56,434 bases of DNA from Ammonifex sp. (GTDB taxonomy: Bacteria > Bacillota > Desulfotomaculia > Desulfotomaculales > DYER01): assembly GCA_020725605.1 (NCBI GenBank), contig DYER01000105.1:1-56434 (forward strand), read 5' to 3'. Of this stretch, positions 32,985 to 40,943 are shown one piece after another (position 1 is the stretch's first letter; each line of letters starts with the position of its first letter). Under the pieces are notes generated by a model. That model was not told where the DNA came from. It saw only the letters and a program-made list of their open reading frames with translations, and made no database searches. Made by a program: the position numbers and the translations under genes.

Positions 32985-34184
32985 GTGCGGAACCTTAAAA
33001 GAGCCGTGAGTGTGGTTCTGGCGCTGTGCCTCGTGTTCGCGTTTGCGGTGCCCGCGCTGGCGGACAAAGGCCAGGTTCAGGTGCGGACTCAGTCCCAGGT
33101 GCAGGAGGAGGTCCAGACCCAAGTTCAGGCCCGGTCCCAAGTGCAGGAGCGGGTTCAGACCAAAGTGCAGGCTCAACCCCAGGTACAGGAGCAAGTTCAG
33201 ACTCAAGTGCAGGCTCAACCCCAGATGCAGGAACAGGTGGAGACCCGCACGCGTAACGAGGGCGACGAACTGCGGATAAGGGTGGAACAGAGGCTCGAGC
33301 AGGAGATCACCGAAGGTATTGAGGACGAGGAATTTGAAAACGGGGAATTTGAGAATGGAGAATTTGAGAATGGGGAATTTCAAAACGGGGAATTTACTGA
33401 ACCGGGAGCGAAGGGCCTCGAAAAGCACATCGCCAAACTGGAAAAGAAGCTTGCGGAGAACCCCGGCGACCCGAAGCTCCTCTGGAAGCTGGCGGTAGCC
33501 TACCGCAACGTCGGAGAATACGATAAGGCCATCGAGGTGCTCAAGGAGCTGGAGGGGCGGCTGCCGCACCCCACGGCCAAAGTCGCGGTGCTGCTGGCCC
33601 AGTGCCTGAAGGCCAAGGGCGATGCGGAGGCGGCGGTGGCCGAACTGGAGAAGCTGCTCGAGTCGCCCGCGACCGTGCCGGGTGCCGTATACGCCTACAA
33701 GGCCATCCTGAAGGAGGAACTCGGCAACGTGAACGAGGCGGCGGAGGATATGGAGGAGGCCATTACCGCCGAGCCGAACGACGAGAGTCTGTACAAGAAA
33801 ATCGGGGAACTCTACAGCAAGGCGGGCAAGGAAGGCGTCAAGGTGTTCGTGAAGGGCAAGAAGCTCACCTTTGATGCCGAGCCCTTCATCGAGAACGGCC
33901 GCACCATGGTACCGGTCCGGGCGATAGCGGAAGCACTGGGGTTGAACGTAGACTACAGGGAAGGCGTGGTCACCATCACGAATCCCACCAACGGGAAGAC
34001 GGTGATCCTCTACTTGGGCCGCGCCGAGGCCGAGGTTGACGGGAAGAAGGTGACCCTCGACGCGCCCGCCAGGATCGTTCCGCCGGGCCGGACGGTCGTC
34101 CCGCTCCGCTTCGTGGGCGAGAGCATGGGCGCGGACGTTAACTGGTTCGAAACAGGCCAGGTGGTGGTGGTCAACGAGCGGTAG
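32985..34184 (+). CDS. Secreted VQ-repeat, TPR and stalk-domain protein
   Basis: A 399-residue exported protein. Signal peptide ends VPALADK. Residues about 30-85 are tandem VQ.QVQ repeats (a glutamine/valine stalk or coiled coil). Five copies of a five-residue EFENG unit, encoded by 15-base DNA repeats at 33331-33397, follow. Then comes a TPR-like helical region (LLWKLAVAYRNVGEYDKAIEVL), and finally a copper-amine-oxidase N-terminal-like stalk domain (IENGRTMVPVRAIAEALG; PPGRTVVPLRFVGESMG). Such proteins attach to the cell surface. GTG 32985 is 9 bases after AGAGGGGG. Control by the c-di-GMP riboswitch suggests a lifestyle or attachment role. Confidence 0.75.
   Translation: MRNLKRAVSVVLALCLVFAFAVPALADKGQVQVRTQSQVQEEVQTQVQARSQVQERVQTKVQAQPQVQEQVQTQVQAQPQMQEQVETRTRNEGDELRIRVEQRLEQEITEGIEDEEFENGEFENGEFENGEFQNGEFTEPGAKGLEKHIAKLEKKLAENPGDPKLLWKLAVAYRNVGEYDKAIEVLKELEGRLPHPTAKVAVLLAQCLKAKGDAEAAVAELEKLLESPATVPGAVYAYKAILKEELGNVNEAAEDMEEAITAEPNDESLYKKIGELYSKAGKEGVKVFVKGKKLTFDAEPFIENGRTMVPVRAIAEALGLNVDYREGVVTITNPTNGKTVILYLGRAEAEVDGKKVTLDAPARIVPPGRTVVPLRFVGESMGADVNWFETGQVVVVNER
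33331..33397 (+). repeat. Five 15-bp tandem repeats coding EFENG
   Basis: Units of the type GAATTTGAGAATGGG are repeated about five times, AT-richer than the surrounding gene, keeping the reading frame. Copy number change by slippage would lengthen or shorten the linker without a frameshift. Confidence 0.8.
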
Positions 34185-34197
34185 TGGTGGGAACAGG

Positions 34198-34236
34198 GCC
34201 GGGTTCCCTCGAAGGGGGAACCCGGCATTTTGTGTT
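34198..34236 (+). terminator. Intrinsic terminator after stalk gene
   Basis: GCCGGGTTCCC at 34198-34208 pairs with GGGAACCCGGC around 34216-34227, followed by ATTTTGTG. A strong stem with a short T-rich tail, 15 bases after the stop codon. Confidence 0.8.
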
Positions 34237-34429
34237 CTTCAGAAAAGATTTCCACGCCGTATTCCTCCGACTGATGGTGAGGTTTCTCTGGGTTTCATCG
34301 CGCTGAGGAAGCGCTGGAAAAGGAGCGCCGGGCCGGGACGGGGCCCAGATACGCTCCGGTTTCCGGAAGGAAATTGCGTATTGGTGCCGAAATTTCGGAA
34401 CATTCGGGAAGGCGCGGGGAGGTGGCGGC

Positions 34430-35725
34430 GTGAGAGGGGGCGGTGCGGCAGGGAGACGTCCTGCCGGGCTGGTGTTCCAGGGTGAAGCCTGTCGCGCGGC
34501 GGACCCGTGGCTGGAGGAAATCACCGGCCTCTCGCCGGCGCAGTTGCGCTCCGGGTGGGACCGGGCCGTGCATCCGGAGGACCTGGCGCGGCTACGGGAG
34601 GCCCTGGCCGACTGCCTTGAGGGCCGCCGGGGAACGGCGACCCTGTCCCTGCGGTTAGTGGATCGGGAGGGGCGCGCCGTTCTGGCCGAGGCCCGGCTCT
34701 CCCCCACGCTTCTTGACGGGGAGCCGGCGGCGCTGGTGGTGCTGGAAGTGCCCCCGGGACCAGGTGCAGGTGCGGCGGACTACGCGCGCCTGTTCGCCGG
34801 GGTGAGCGACCTCGTGGTCACCCACGACATGGAGGGCCGCATACTGGCGGCCAACCCGGCCGTGGGGCGGGTGACGGGCCGGCCGGCCTCCGCCTGGCTT
34901 GGCCGCCCCCTCGCCGACATGCTGGCGCCCGACGTCAAGCACCTCTTCGCGGACTACCGGAGGACCCTGGAGTGCGAGGGGCGGGCGCGGGGCGTGATGA
35001 AGGTCCTGGGCCGGGAGGGAGGAGAGGCCTACCTGGAGTACGACTCGGTGCTTTTAGGCCCCGGGCCCGTGGCCCACCTCATCGCCCGCGACGTCACGGA
35101 CCGCATCCTGAACGCTCGGTACAAAAAGGCCCTGCGGCACGGCATCGCGGCGGTGGCGGGCCACCTGGTGGAGTGCCGGGACCCCCACACCGTTGGCCAC
35201 CAGCGGCGGGTGGCGGCCCTTGCCGCGGCCCTGGCCGAGGAACTGGGCCTGGGTCGGGAGGAGGTGGAGGACGTGCGCCTGGCCGCGCTCCTCCACGACA
35301 TCGGCAAGGCGGCGGTCCCGGCCGAGATCCTCCTCAGGCCGGGCCCCCTGAGCGAACTGGAAAGGCGGCTGGTGCAGCAACACCCCCGCATTGCGGTGGA
35401 AATCCTGCGGGAGACGCTGCTGCCGCCCCGCGTCCTGGCCGCCGTGTCCCAGCACCACGAGCGGCTCGACGGTTCCGGGTATCCCTTGGGCCTCAAAGGC
35501 CCGGACATCGAGCTTGCCGCCCGCATCATCGCGGTGGCCGACGTGGTGGAGGCCATGACGGCCCACCGGCCCTATCGTCCGGCGCTGCCCCTGGAGGCGG
35601 CCTTCGAGGAACTCGGGCGCGGGGTGCGCTACGACCCCGAGGTGGTGCGGGCGGCGGAGTCCCTTGGCGGGAAGTCCCTGGAGATAATGCGGCGCGCGCT
35701 GGAGGGGAGGGGCGGTTCCGTATAA
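34430..35725 (+). CDS. PAS/HD-GYP c-di-GMP phosphodiesterase
   Basis: A 431-residue cytoplasmic protein. Two PAS-like sensor domains cover residues about 15-110 and 120-225 (the second with VVTHDMEGRILAANPAVGRV). An HD-GYP domain covers about 230-420: HTVGHQRRVAALA, LLHDIGKAAVP near 289 and HHERLDGSGYPLGL near 342. All signature residues are present, so it should hydrolyse c-di-GMP. GTG 34430 follows GGGGAGGTGG. Standing next to the riboswitch-controlled gene and in the same window as the GGDEF gene, it completes a local make-sense-degrade set. Confidence 0.88.
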   Translation: MRGGGAAGRRPAGLVFQGEACRAADPWLEEITGLSPAQLRSGWDRAVHPEDLARLREALADCLEGRRGTATLSLRLVDREGRAVLAEARLSPTLLDGEPAALVVLEVPPGPGAGAADYARLFAGVSDLVVTHDMEGRILAANPAVGRVTGRPASAWLGRPLADMLAPDVKHLFADYRRTLECEGRARGVMKVLGREGGEAYLEYDSVLLGPGPVAHLIARDVTDRILNARYKKALRHGIAAVAGHLVECRDPHTVGHQRRVAALAAALAEELGLGREEVEDVRLAALLHDIGKAAVPAEILLRPGPLSELERRLVQQHPRIAVEILRETLLPPRVLAAVSQHHERLDGSGYPLGLKGPDIELAARIIAVADVVEAMTAHRPYRPALPLEAAFEELGRGVRYDPEVVRAAESLGGKSLEIMRRALEGRGGSV

Positions 35726-35814
35726 GGGTGCGCGTAGGGCCCGTCGTCAGGGGCGTCAGGCTTGGCATCCGATGGGTGCCGGGTGGTAACATAAAAAAGT
35801 AGGTGCTTGCACCT

Positions 35815-35860
35815 GCGGGCCGGTGTTCTCGTTCTGGGAGACCGGCCCGCGCTTTTTTGA
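35815..35860 (+). terminator. Intrinsic terminator just upstream of virD4
   Basis: GCGGGCCGGT at 35815-35824 pairs with ACCGGCCCGC at 35841-35850, followed by GC and six T. The Shine-Dalgarno sequence GAGGTGGG of the coupling protein gene begins at the end of the T-run, so the hairpin may regulate read-through into virD4. Confidence 0.85.
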
Positions 35861-35869
35861 GGTGGGAAC

Positions 35870-37897
35870 ATGCGTAGAATCCGGACGGCCTTCGACTCCC
35901 TCGGCCCCTGGCGCGCCCCGGCGCTGTTCCTGGCCGGGGCCGCCCTCCTGCTGGCCCTCGCCCCGCTGCTAAGGGCGCTTCCGGGCCTGCCCCTGCTGGC
36001 CGGGACCTGCGGCCTGGCGTGGCTCTGCGGCCGGGGGCTGAGGCCCGACAGGCGCGTGGCCCTCGCGGCCCTGCCGGTCCTGTGCGGGTTCCTGCTGGCG
36101 TGGCTGGCGGCCTCGACCGTTCACAGCTTCCAGGCCGCCGCGCACAACTGGAAGCCGCATAAAAGCCCCGAGCCACCGCCGGTGGTCTGGTCCTCGTGGC
36201 TCTCGGCGCGGCCCCTTTCCAACCCGGTCAACAGGGCCGGGCGGGGCGGCCTGTGGGCCGGAGCCTTTGCGGGCCTGCTCGCCGCGGCCTGGGCGGGGAA
36301 AAGGCTCGGCGCGGCCAGGCACGGCCCGGGGGTGGTGCGCGGCATGGAGGTCGTGGAGGGCGGCTGGGCCTCGGACGCCGACGTGGCGTCCCACTGCGAG
36401 TTCGGCCCGCCGGTGCGGGGCAGGGGCCTGATCCCGCTCGGCAAGATGCCGGACGGCCGGATCGTGCGGCTGGACCCCGAGAAGGGCACGATCAAGATCG
36501 CCGGGCACATGCTGGCCGTGGGCGCGACCGGCACGGGCAAGTCATACACCCTGGTGCGGGTGGACATCATCGCCGGGGCCATGGACGGGCACTCGCTGGT
36601 GGTCACGGACCCCAAGGGCGAGCTGCTGCGCGACATGGGGGCGTGGCTGGCGCAAGGCGAGGGCTACCGGGTGCTGGTGTTCAACCTGATCGACCCCTCC
36701 CGCAGCCACTGGTGGAACCCGCTGCTGGAGTGCCGGGGCTGGGACGAGATCGTGGACCTGACCGACTGGCTGATCACAGCGGCGGGCGACGACCACGCCT
36801 TCTTCTCCGGCGGCGAGAAGAACGTCTTCCTGGCCGCGGCGGCCTACGTGCGGTGGGCCCTGGAGGAGAAACACCGCCACCTGCGGGCGGCCCTTTCGTT
36901 CCTCTCCTGGCCCCAGGAGGCGGCGGACGCGGCCTACCGGGAGGCCTTTCGGAGCGGGAAGGTTCCGCGGGACGCCATCGAGACGTGGAACGGGGCGCAG
37001 GGCCACTACGACAACTACGTCGAGGGCGTGCGCAACAAGGTGCGCAACCTGGTGAAGGGGCCGCTGGCGGCCCTGACCAGCAGGAGCGACTTCGACCTGC
37101 GCACCCTGGGCGAGACCAGGACCGCCCTGTTCCTCCTCCTGCCGGAGGAGGGCGACTACCGGTCCATCCTGGTGCCCTTCTACACCTTCATGTTCCGGCG
37201 CCTGCGGGAGAAGGCCGAGGCCGACGGCGGCAGGCTCAAGGTGCCGGTGCGCTTCATCATGGACGAGTTCGCGAACATCGGCAAAATTCCGGACATCGAC
37301 AAGCTGTTCTCCCTGGGCCGCGGGCGGGGCTACTACGGCCACATCATCCTGCAGAACATCGGCCAGCTCAAGGGCCTCTACTCCCGCGACCGCATGTGGA
37401 ACGCCGTGGCGGGCAACTGCCCCATCAAGCTCTGCCTCTCCACGGACGACCTGGACACGGCCCGCTGGTTCACGGCCTTCCTGGGCGGGGCCAGGGTGCG
37501 GAAGATCTCCGAGCGGAGGGACGTGACCCATCCCTGGGACCGGCTGCTGGAGGTCCCGAGGAAGACCGAGTCCACGGCCGACGTGGAGGTCATGCACGAC
37601 TGGGAACTCCTGCAGCTCCCGGAGATGGACTGTGTGTGCGTCCTCCGGGGCAAGAAGCCCCTGTACCTGGAGAAGCTCTCCTGGACCGAGCTGCCGCAGC
37701 ACCGGGAGATAGAGAGGCATCCCAAGGCGAAGCCGGAGGACTTTACCGGCGTGCGGGAGTGCCGGGTCGAGCTGCCGCCCTGGCCGGAGGAGCCGGGCGC
37801 GCCACAGGAGCCGAAGCGGAAGCGGAGCAAGAAGGCCGCCCAGCCAGAGCCTGAGGATGACCTGGGCGAGCTGGCGGCCGAAGAATTGGGAATCTGA
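35870..37897 (+). CDS. virD4: VirD4/TraG-family coupling ATPase
   Basis: A 675-residue coupling protein that in conjugation brings the DNA-relaxase complex to the membrane channel. Four to five N-terminal hydrophobic helices, then GATGTGKSY (Walker A) near residue 218, VTDPKGELLRDMG (TraG-type motif) and RFIMDEFANIGKIPD (Walker B) near 464, with LQNIGQLKGLY after it. The C-terminal 60 residues are lysine- and glutamate-rich. ATG 35870. No VirB4 ATPase or relaxase is visible in the window; the only transport ATPases nearby are the two TadA copies. Confidence 0.9.
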   Translation: MRRIRTAFDSLGPWRAPALFLAGAALLLALAPLLRALPGLPLLAGTCGLAWLCGRGLRPDRRVALAALPVLCGFLLAWLAASTVHSFQAAAHNWKPHKSPEPPPVVWSSWLSARPLSNPVNRAGRGGLWAGAFAGLLAAAWAGKRLGAARHGPGVVRGMEVVEGGWASDADVASHCEFGPPVRGRGLIPLGKMPDGRIVRLDPEKGTIKIAGHMLAVGATGTGKSYTLVRVDIIAGAMDGHSLVVTDPKGELLRDMGAWLAQGEGYRVLVFNLIDPSRSHWWNPLLECRGWDEIVDLTDWLITAAGDDHAFFSGGEKNVFLAAAAYVRWALEEKHRHLRAALSFLSWPQEAADAAYREAFRSGKVPRDAIETWNGAQGHYDNYVEGVRNKVRNLVKGPLAALTSRSDFDLRTLGETRTALFLLLPEEGDYRSILVPFYTFMFRRLREKAEADGGRLKVPVRFIMDEFANIGKIPDIDKLFSLGRGRGYYGHIILQNIGQLKGLYSRDRMWNAVAGNCPIKLCLSTDDLDTARWFTAFLGGARVRKISERRDVTHPWDRLLEVPRKTESTADVEVMHDWELLQLPEMDCVCVLRGKKPLYLEKLSWTELPQHREIERHPKAKPEDFTGVRECRVELPPWPEEPGAPQEPKRKRSKKAAQPEPEDDLGELAAEELGI

Positions 37898-37900
37898 ATC

Positions 37901-37938
37901 CGGGGCCCGGAAAGACGCCGGGCCCCGCGCATTTTTTT
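37901..37938 (+). terminator. Intrinsic terminator between virD4 and zinc-ribbon gene
   Basis: GGGGCCCGG pairs with CCGGGCCCC across AAAGACG at 37902-37926, followed by GCGCA and seven T. As at 35815, the next gene's ribosome binding site (GGAGGTGG) directly follows the T-run. Confidence 0.85.
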
Positions 37939-37951
37939 GGAGGTGGTCGGG

Positions 37952-38143
37952 ATGATTTTCAAACCCGGATACGAGCCGACAGAGAAGGCCTGCGCCCGGT
38001 GCGGGGAACCCTTCCCCGTCACCCGGTTTCACCGGGCCCGGATGTGCCCAGCGTGCGCCTGCGCCTCGTACCTTGAATCGGCGCGGGCCAGTTCCGAGGC
38101 CCGGAGGCGCCGGAAGGCAAAGGCGGCGGAAGCGTGGCGGTAG
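37952..38143 (+). CDS. Small zinc-ribbon protein
   Basis: A 63-residue protein with CARCGEPFP and MCPACACASY, two CxxC pairs 20 residues apart, then a basic helix (SEARRRRKAKAAEAWR). Probably binds zinc and nucleic acid. ATG 37952 lies 6 bases after GGAGGTGG. Its stop overlaps the start of the next frame. Confidence 0.65.
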   Translation: MIFKPGYEPTEKACARCGEPFPVTRFHRARMCPACACASYLESARASSEARRRRKAKAAEAWR

Positions 38144-38469
38144 CGAAGGAACCGGCCCTGCCGGCGGCTCTGCGGGCCGAAGAAAACCCTTTTGCGGAGC
38201 TGAGGCCGGGCAGGTGGCACCGGATAAGCTGGGCCGGCCAGAACCGGGGTGGGGACGGGAGTAGCTACGGCACCTCAGGAAGGCTGGAGTGGGTGCATCC
38301 ACTGGGGCATTACGCGGTCTTTCGGACCCGCGCCGGGTACTGTTTCTGCGTGGGCCGGAGCCACCTGGCGACCGGGGCGCAGGTGTTACCCGCAACGCTG
38401 GAGGGCGGACGGTCGTCCGCAGTGCAGACGGTTGCGCCGCAACTCGTAAGGAAGGGGTGTCAATGTTGA
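38134..38469 (+). CDS. Unknown small protein
   Basis: A 111-residue frame starting GTG 38134 inside the end of the zinc-ribbon gene. The central part (SYGTSGRLEWVHPLGHYAVF) looks like a small beta-rich domain; the end has RKGCQC. No family recognised. It overlaps the next gene by 7 bases, so it is part of a short operon. Confidence 0.5.
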   Translation: MAVAKEPALPAALRAEENPFAELRPGRWHRISWAGQNRGGDGSSYGTSGRLEWVHPLGHYAVFRTRAGYCFCVGRSHLATGAQVLPATLEGGRSSAVQTVAPQLVRKGCQC

Positions 38470-38972
38470 CGGGCAGGACCCACGCTGCCGCCGGTGCCTT
38501 CTTCGGGGCGCTCGCCGGGCACGCAATCGGGAGCCCGGAGACGGGCTTGGCGGTGGGGGCCCTGGCGGCCCTCACGCCGGACATAGACGCGCCGGGATCG
38601 ATCATCGGCCGCCGGGTGAGACTTGTTTCGGTGCTACTGGAGGCCCTGGCCGGCCACAGGACGGTGTGCCACACGGTCTGGTTCTGCCTGCTGGTAGCCG
38701 CGGCGTTCGCGGCCCTGGGCTCCTGGGCCGCCGGGTTCGTGCCCGGCGCGTCGGCTCTGTGGGGCCTTCCGGCCCTGGCGGGGGCGCTGAGCCATCTGGC
38801 CTTGGACGCCTGCACGGTCACTGGGGTGAAGCCCTTCGACCCGCTGCCCCTGCCCGGAAGGCTTGCCTTCCTGGGGCACCCCCACGGCCCGATAAGGACC
38901 GGGACGTGGTGGCAGGAAATCCCGGCCATGCTGGCGTTCCTGGCCCTGGCCCTGGCGGCGCTGAGGGTGTAG
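38463..38972 (+). CDS. YdjM-like (DUF457) membrane metal-binding protein
   Basis: A 169-residue membrane protein. MTGRTHAAAG-type opening (here MLTGRTHAAAGAFF), ALTPDIDAPGS, GHRTVCHTVWF and LSHLALDACTVTGVKPF are the conserved histidine/aspartate motifs of the YdjM/DUF457 metal-dependent hydrolase-like family. Substrate unknown. Such genes are frequent on phages and mobile elements. ATG 38463. Confidence 0.8.
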   Translation: MLTGRTHAAAGAFFGALAGHAIGSPETGLAVGALAALTPDIDAPGSIIGRRVRLVSVLLEALAGHRTVCHTVWFCLLVAAAFAALGSWAAGFVPGASALWGLPALAGALSHLALDACTVTGVKPFDPLPLPGRLAFLGHPHGPIRTGTWWQEIPAMLAFLALALAALRV

Positions 38973-38989
38973 GGGTGGCGGGTTATGAT

Positions 38990-39130
38990 TTTCAGCGGCC
39001 TTCGTGTTGCCTTGCGTGATTTTCGGGCGCCAAGCCGGGTCGGCGTCGCGCCGGAAGGCCGGAAAATCGGGCCTTCCCGGGAACGGCCCGCCGCGGGCCG
39101 GCGGGAAAAACGCAACACAAGGCACATTGC
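38990..39130. repeat. Nested inverted repeats in an intergenic region
   Basis: Between the YdjM-like gene and the next small gene lie nested palindromes: CCGGAAGGCC at 39049 pairs with GGGCCTTCCCGG at 39069; CCCGCCG with CGGCGGG at 39087-39105; and outer imperfect arms TTGCGTGATTTTCGGGC (39013) and GCGGGAAAAACGCAA (39099). The dense pairing, absence of coding frame and position near the coupling protein are what one would see at a transfer origin or a regulatory RNA. I cannot tell which. Confidence 0.45.
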
Positions 39131-39160
39131 CTGGCGTGGTTGCCTGGAGGAGGGGAGAGC

Positions 39161-39337
39161 GTGATAGAAAAATGCGACCGCTGCGGGCAGGAGGACGAGG
39201 TGGTGCGGGCCTACGGGCGGCTGTTCTGCCCGAACTGCGCGGAGCAGCTGAGCCGCACGGGCGCGGCCTGGTACCTGCGCCGCGCCGTGGAAAAGGAGAG
39301 GGAGAGGAGGAAGCGCGGGTGCCGAAGGGAGCGGTAG
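39161..39337 (+). CDS. Small zinc-ribbon protein
   Basis: A 58-residue protein: CDRCGQEDEV and FCPNCAEQ make a CxxC..CxxC zinc ribbon, followed by a strongly basic C-terminal helix. GTG 39161 has GGAGGAGGGGAG upstream. It overlaps the next frame by 19 bases. Confidence 0.65.
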   Translation: MIEKCDRCGQEDEVVRAYGRLFCPNCAEQLSRTGAAWYLRRAVEKERERRKRGCRRER

Positions 39338-39540
39338 TCGAGGACAGCCTGGCCGGCGGCCTGGCCTGGGGGTGCTTCGGCGACGTGCTGGCCGAGGCCA
39401 GGCGGGAGAACGGAGTCTGGAAGGCCGCGGCCTACAGCGTCCTGCGGGAGAAGCTGGCCGAGGCGGAGGCTGAAACCTGGTGGGAGGCCATGGAAAAGGC
39501 CGCGCAGGCGGCGAAGAAGGCAGGGGGCGGAACGGCGTGA
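39319..39540 (+). CDS. Small unknown helical protein
   Basis: A 73-residue protein, mostly alpha-helical by pattern (FGDVLAEARREN, then VLREKLAEAEAETWWEAMEKA). GTG 39319, inside the end of the zinc-ribbon gene. No family recognised. Confidence 0.5.
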   Translation: MPKGAVVEDSLAGGLAWGCFGDVLAEARRENGVWKAAAYSVLREKLAEAEAETWWEAMEKAAQAAKKAGGGTA

Positions 39541-39567
39541 CTTTGCCCGTCACTCAAACCCGAAACG

Positions 39568-39602
39568 TCGAAGGCCCGCCTGGGTTTTGCGGACCTTCGA
39601 AT
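39568..39602. repeat. Intergenic inverted repeat
   Basis: CGAAGGCCCGC pairs with GCGGACCTTCG (one mismatch) across CTGGGTTTT, 28 bases after the preceding stop. No clear T-run; could be a bidirectional terminator. Confidence 0.5.
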
Positions 39603-39669
39603 CGTTCCTGCCGGAGCCGCCACCTCCGGATCTCTTTTGACCCCTTCTCGGGGTGCGTGGGGGGCGGAC

Positions 39670-39697
39670 TTGCCCACCTCAGGAACGCCGGTATACT
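39670..39697 (+). promoter_or_regulatory. Likely sigma-A promoter of the S1-domain gene
   Basis: TTGCCC at 39670, 16-base spacer, TATACT at 39692. About 210 bases of leader follow before the ATG at 39910. The leader contains AAGGAGG at 39780 followed by a four-codon mini-frame (ATG GAA TGT TAG at 39794), which might act as a leader peptide. Confidence 0.5.
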
Positions 39698-39909
39698 GCT
39701 CTGTTTATATCTTTGCCCAATTCCTTCCTGATGCCCAGATGCGCGGCCAGGACGGCAGGCATGCGGCCCGCCACTACGTAAGGAGGATTCTTCATGGAAT
39801 GTTAGACTTCCCGCCCGAGTCCTGCAAACGGTTTCGGCGGCAACCTTTTGTTTTCCTTCGTCTGGTCGTCCGAGAAGTTGGGGGAAGGAGAAAGGAGGTG
39901 AAGGCGGCG

Positions 39910-40743
39910 ATGCAGGCGATCAAGCCTGAGGGGTACCAGTTGCCCGCGGACCCCAGGGATGTTTTGCACCAGGCCCGCGAGACCGGCCGGGTCCTGGAGG
40001 CCGTGGTGAGCCGGGTGACGTACCTGGAGGCCGGGCCGGTGTGGGAAGTCACGTTCACAGGGCTGGACGGGGCCAGGGGCCTGGTGCCGCGCTCGGAGAT
40101 GGACGTGCCGGACCCGCTGGTGAACCGGTTCGTGGGCCAGGTGGTGAGGGTCAAGGTCAAAGGCGTCGACCGGGACACCGGCCTGGCGGCCTGCTCCCGG
40201 CGGGAGGCCGTGGCGGACGCGGCGGAGCGGCTGCTGGCCTCCGTGAAGGAGGGGCAGGTCCTGGAGTGCCTGGTGCGCGCGGTGCTGCCCGCCTCGGAGG
40301 GGAAGCCTCCGCGCCTGGTGGTGGACGCGGGCGGCGGGTACCTGGTGGAGATACCTAGACGGGACGCCCAGGTTTCGGAGTCGGTGCCGCTTTCGGCGCA
40401 GTACCGGCCTGGGCAACCGGTCAGGGCCACGGTCAAGCGGGTCGACCCGCAGACCGGGACCCTGGAGCTTTCCGTGAAGGCCGCGAACCCGGACCCCTGG
40501 GCCGGGTGCCCTGAATACAAGCGCGGGGATATAGTGGCAGGCCGCGTAGCGGCGGTGGCCCGGAACAAGGCCGGCAGCCGGTTCGTATTCGTGGAGGCCG
40601 AGGGGAGTCCAGGTGTGATAGGGATTGCGCCGGTTCCCCTGCGCGGCACCCTGCGTCGGGGCGACCGGGTGTCCTGCGCGGTGGCGTCGTTCTCGCGGGA
40701 GAACCGGAAGCTGCATCTGCGGATACGGGGGGTACTGGCGTAG
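39910..40743 (+). CDS. S1/OB-fold RNA-binding protein
   Basis: A 277-residue protein made of three S1-like OB domains: residues about 20-95 (VLEAVVSRVTYLEAG, LVPRSEMDV), 110-190 (VLECLVRAVLP, KRVDPQTGTLELSVK) and 200-275 (GDIVAGRVAAVARNK, ENRKLHLRIRG). Likely binds RNA or single-stranded DNA. ATG 39910 is 9 bases after AAAGGAGGTG; other in-frame starts exist upstream (GTG 39898, ATG 39799). It is a typical companion gene of clostridial plasmids and conjugative elements, but its job is unknown. Confidence 0.78.
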   Translation: MQAIKPEGYQLPADPRDVLHQARETGRVLEAVVSRVTYLEAGPVWEVTFTGLDGARGLVPRSEMDVPDPLVNRFVGQVVRVKVKGVDRDTGLAACSRREAVADAAERLLASVKEGQVLECLVRAVLPASEGKPPRLVVDAGGGYLVEIPRRDAQVSESVPLSAQYRPGQPVRATVKRVDPQTGTLELSVKAANPDPWAGCPEYKRGDIVAGRVAAVARNKAGSRFVFVEAEGSPGVIGIAPVPLRGTLRRGDRVSCAVASFSRENRKLHLRIRGVLA

Positions 40744-40756
40744 GCAAGGCCGGAAG

Positions 40757-40808
40757 GGGCCCGCGCTCCACAGGAGATTTCTTCTCGGGCACGGGCCTCT
40801 TGATTTTT
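40757..40808 (+). terminator. Terminator-like hairpin after S1 gene
   Basis: GGGGCCCGCGC at 40757 pairs with GCACGGGCCTC around 40789-40800 across a long loop, followed by TTGATTTTT. Confidence 0.55.
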
Positions 40809-40943
40809 CGGAGTGGGGCCGTATCGGGAACAAGTTAGCTTACAAATAATTCGCCGGGGAGAGATCCGAGGGGTGCGTTCACACTCCGAATCCCGTCCCC
40901 GGCGCACCTACGTCATGCCGGCCTTCACGGTAAATTGTTCTGA

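Noticed and set aside
33070-33240. CRISPR-like spacing of repeats
   Set aside because: The repeats are contiguous coding repeats of glutamine/valine codons with no unique spacers.
38073-38264. Plus-strand frame rich in arginine and glycine
   Set aside because: Shadow of the zinc-ribbon and following small gene in another frame.
36542-39553. 1003-codon open frame on the minus strand
   Set aside because: Covers virD4 and the YdjM-like gene on the opposite strand; proline/arginine-rich with no motif.
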